A DNA stretch of 64,000 nt from Nakamurella deserti (GTDB lineage Bacteria; Actinomycetota; Actinomycetes; Mycobacteriales; Nakamurellaceae), in contig NZ_QCXS01000003.1 in assembly GCF_003260015.1 (NCBI RefSeq), forward strand, positions 486,315 through 550,314, in the 5' to 3' direction. Position 1 is the stretch's first letter, and each line of letters begins with the position of its first letter. Below the pieces are notes generated by a model. It worked only from the letters and a program-made list of their open reading frames with translations. It did not search any database and had not been told where the DNA came from. Both the position numbers and the translations under genes were made by a program. Below are positions 62,050-64,000 of the stretch, piece by piece.

Positions 62050-63186
62050 ATGCTGCCGCACAGGCCGGACCGGACGACATCACCGCAGACGTCGGACGCA
62101 TTCAAGATCCTGGTCATCTCCTCGCTCCGATATCCCATCGCCGAACCCTTCGCGGGCGGCCTCGAGGCCCACACCCACGCGCTGGCCCTGGGCCTGCGCG
62201 AACGCGGCCACTCCGTCCTGGTCGCCGGGGCCGTGGGCAGCGACCCCGACGTCGTCGGGCACGAGTTCGGCATGATGCCGCCCAGCCGGCCCGGCGAACG
62301 CGCCGACATCACCGAGAACGACGAGGTGCGCGCCGCCGAGCACCGCTGTTTCACCGCCCTGATGGACGACGTCCGCGACGGCCTCCTCGGGTCGTTCGAC
62401 CTGATCCACAACAACTCGCTGTACTCGGTCCCGGTCGAGCGCGCCGCGACCCTGCCGTACCCGATGGTGAGCGTGCTGCACACTCCGCCGCTCTACTGGT
62501 CCGAGCGCGTACTCGGCGACAAACGCCACCGCGACAGCGATTTCGTCGCCGTCAGCGCCTCCACCGCCCGTTCGTGGGCTCCGTTGCTGACGCCCCGCGT
62601 GGTGCTCAACGGCGTCGACACCGACGCCTGGCCGGCAGGCCCCGGTGGCCCCGGCGCGGTGTGGTCCGGACGCATCGTCGCCGAGAAGGCGCCCCACCTG
62701 GCGATCCAGCTGGCCCGGGCGGCCGGCCTGCCGTTGACCATCGCCGGGCCGGTGATGGACACCTGCTACTTCGACGCCGCCGTCGCGCCCCACCTCGGTG
62801 ACGACGTCCGCTACGTCGGGCACCTCGAGCGCGCCGAGCTCGCGGCCCTGGTGGGGTCCAGCGCGGTCGCCCTCGTCACCCCCGTCTGGGCCGAACCGTT
62901 CGGCATGGTCGTCGCCGAGGCGATGGCCTGCGGCACTCCGGTGGTGGCCTTCGCCCGCGGGGGAATCCCGGAGATCGTCGACCCGTCGTCGGGGCGGCTG
63001 ATCGACCCGCCCGCGGACGACGTCCTCGACGCCGCTGATCTCGCCCGCGCCACGGTGGCCCTGCACGAGGCCGCCGCACTGGACCGTGCCGGCGTCCGCC
63101 GGTTCGCCGTCGAGCGGCTCAGCCTGGACGCGATGCTCACCGGCTACGAAGCGGTCTACCGCGACGTGCTGCGCGACCACGCGTGA
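62050..63186 (+). CDS. GT4-family glycosyltransferase
   Basis: The 378-residue protein is a standard GT4 retaining glycosyltransferase: FKILVISSLRYPIAEPFAGGLEAHTHALALGLRERGHSV with the acceptor-side glycine loop (GGLEAH), VSVLHTPPLYW, VLNGVDTDAWPAG, then WSGRIVAEKAPHLAI. The donor site EPFGMVVAEAMACGTPVVAF has E-x7-E. CAGGAGG precedes the ATG. It overlaps the next gene by GTGA. Substrates are unknown. Confidence 0.93.
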   Translation: MLPHRPDRTTSPQTSDAFKILVISSLRYPIAEPFAGGLEAHTHALALGLRERGHSVLVAGAVGSDPDVVGHEFGMMPPSRPGERADITENDEVRAAEHRCFTALMDDVRDGLLGSFDLIHNNSLYSVPVERAATLPYPMVSVLHTPPLYWSERVLGDKRHRDSDFVAVSASTARSWAPLLTPRVVLNGVDTDAWPAGPGGPGAVWSGRIVAEKAPHLAIQLARAAGLPLTIAGPVMDTCYFDAAVAPHLGDDVRYVGHLERAELAALVGSSAVALVTPVWAEPFGMVVAEAMACGTPVVAFARGGIPEIVDPSSGRLIDPPADDVLDAADLARATVALHEAAALDRAGVRRFAVERLSLDAMLTGYEAVYRDVLRDHA

Positions 63187-64000
63187 TCGGCTACTACGTC
63201 CACCACCAGGGCCGGGGCCACCTCACCCGGATGCTGTCCATCACGGCCCGGTTGCAGTCCCCGGTGACGGTGTTGTCGTCGCTGGCCCCGCCGCCGGAGG
63301 CCGCCCACCTGCCGTGGGTCCGGCTCAGTGCCGACGACTCGGGCGAGCACTTCCGGGACGCCGACGCGGGCGGCACCCTGCACTGGGTGCCGCGGCACCA
63401 CCCCGGGCTCCGGGGGCGGATGGCCGCCGTCGCCGCCTGGATCGCCCGACACGACCCCGAGCTGGTGGTCGTGGACGTCTCGGTGGAGATCGCCACCCTG
63501 TGCCGGCTGCTCGGGGTACCTACGGTGGTGATGGCGATGCGCGGTGACCGTTCCGACCGCGCCCACCGGCTGGCCTACGACGCGGCGGACGCCCTGGTCG
63601 CCCCCTGGTCGGCCGATTTCCCGGAGCCGGGCTGGCCGGAGCACTGGTACGCGAAGACCTTCCACACCGGCGCCCTGTCCCGCTTCGCCGGCCGCCCGGT
63701 GCCGCAGCGGGCACGCCACGCCGGTCCCCGCCGCGTGCTCGTGCTGTGGGGGTCCGGCGGCACGGGACTGACCCGGGCCCAGTTGGCGGCGGCGCGGTCG
63801 GTGCCGTCGACGGTCTGGCGGGTCGCCGACGGCGGGCTCGCCGCCGACGAGGTCTGGGACGCCCTGCAGTGGGCCGACGTCGTCGTCACCCACGCCGGAC
63901 AGAACGCGGTCGCCGAGGTCGCCGCCGCCCAGCGGCCGGCCGTCGTGATCGCCGACGACCGCCCGCACGGGGAGCAGCGGGCCACGGCCGTCGCGGTCGG
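63183..64000 (+). CDS. MurG-like (GT28) glycosyltransferase, cut by the window end
   Basis: The open frame of 272 codons runs off the right edge. It starts VIGYYVHHQGRGHLTRMLSI, with the GxGH-type loop of MurG/MGT enzymes. It continues with LVVVDVSVEIATLCRLLGVPTVVM, RRVLVLWGSGG and THAGQNAVAEVAAAQRPAVVIADDRPHGEQ, the donor-sugar site of GT28 family members. The GTG overlaps the previous stop (GTGA). The C-terminal end is missing, so its length is unknown. It extends the glycan cluster beyond this window. Confidence 0.88.
   Translation, partial: MIGYYVHHQGRGHLTRMLSITARLQSPVTVLSSLAPPPEAAHLPWVRLSADDSGEHFRDADAGGTLHWVPRHHPGLRGRMAAVAAWIARHDPELVVVDVSVEIATLCRLLGVPTVVMAMRGDRSDRAHRLAYDAADALVAPWSADFPEPGWPEHWYAKTFHTGALSRFAGRPVPQRARHAGPRRVLVLWGSGGTGLTRAQLAAARSVPSTVWRVADGGLAADEVWDALQWADVVVTHAGQNAVAEVAAAQRPAVVIADDRPHGEQRATAVAV

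Overview
The window is about 72% G+C, densely packed and full of 4-base ATGA/GTGA gene overlaps. It carries many actinobacterial marker families: an XPB-type helicase with its partner protein, a DUF222/13E12-type HNH protein with a mycobacterial SOS box, DUF3263, DUF6457, a GroEL ending in GGDMDF, CIRCE operators, a ClpP3/ClpP4/PopR-like locus and a zinc-anti-sigma/ECF pair. Together these point to a high-G+C actinobacterium. The order hypothetical - moaC - mog - moaE beside the helicase pair resembles the Mycobacterium Rv0861c-Rv0866 region. A Nakamurella-like or other Frankineae-type chromosome is my guess, not shown. I see no rRNA, tRNA, CRISPR array, IS element or phage gene. The window reads as chromosome, with accessory spots around the TerD-nuclease fusion, the cyanophycin genes and the glycosyltransferase cluster at the right end.

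Layout. 0.2-3.1 kb: a Gln/Gly/Tyr-rich membrane protein and a GT-C mannosyltransferase. 3.1-6.7 kb (minus): a tightly overlapping molybdenum-cofactor operon that also holds a malic enzyme. 6.8-14.4 kb: helicase-associated protein, serine hydrolase, MFS transporter, XPB helicase and an acidic partner. 14.4-24.5 kb: a substrate-binding lipoprotein and a set of oxidoreductases (aldehyde dehydrogenase, two zinc alcohol dehydrogenases, a hydroxyisobutyrate-dehydrogenase-like enzyme, a luciferase-like enzyme) with an MHS transporter, probably for catabolism of a small acid or alcohol. 24.6-27.3 kb: groEL under two CIRCE boxes and a small soluble protein kinase. 27.4-29.1 kb: a Mur ligase that looks like cyanophycin synthetase without its ATP-grasp domain. 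29.3-32.5 kb: SOS-controlled HNH protein, DUF6457 and moeA. 32.5-36.1 kb: TerD-nuclease fusion and an antiporter. 36.2-38.2 kb: TetR - PH-like protein - FAD monooxygenase operon. 38.5-42.2 kb: cphB-cphA, for cyanophycin degradation and synthesis. 42.4-44.1 kb: psd-pssA, for phosphatidylethanolamine synthesis. 44.1-48.2 kb: DUF3263, a Thr-rich membrane protein, and an ECF sigma / anti-sigma pair divergent from a secreted DUF4394 protein. 48.2-51.5 kb: amino-acid permease, two clpP genes and a PopR/ClgR-like regulator. 51.6-57.4 kb: septum-formation-type protein, GyrI-like protein, and a putative gamma-glutamyl-polyamine catabolic operon. 57.4-64 kb: a glycan cluster with WcbI and five glycosyltransferases, running off the window.

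Themes. Nitrogen handling recurs (cyanophycin storage, polyamine glutamylation, amino-acid permease), as does proteostasis and stress (GroEL/CIRCE, ClpP pair/PopR, SOS box, TerD). Two sequence patterns cut across genes. First, seven genes have a TANNNT -10 box ending 6-8 nt before the start codon, so they are probably leaderless. Second, three minus-strand genes end inside short tandem-repeat arrays that run on past the stop codon. The most interesting items are the TerD-PD-(D/E)xK fusion, the CphA-like Mur ligase lacking ATP-grasp, the matched ECF promoters of the sigma/DUF4394 divergon, and the ClpP subunit with its catalytic serine replaced.
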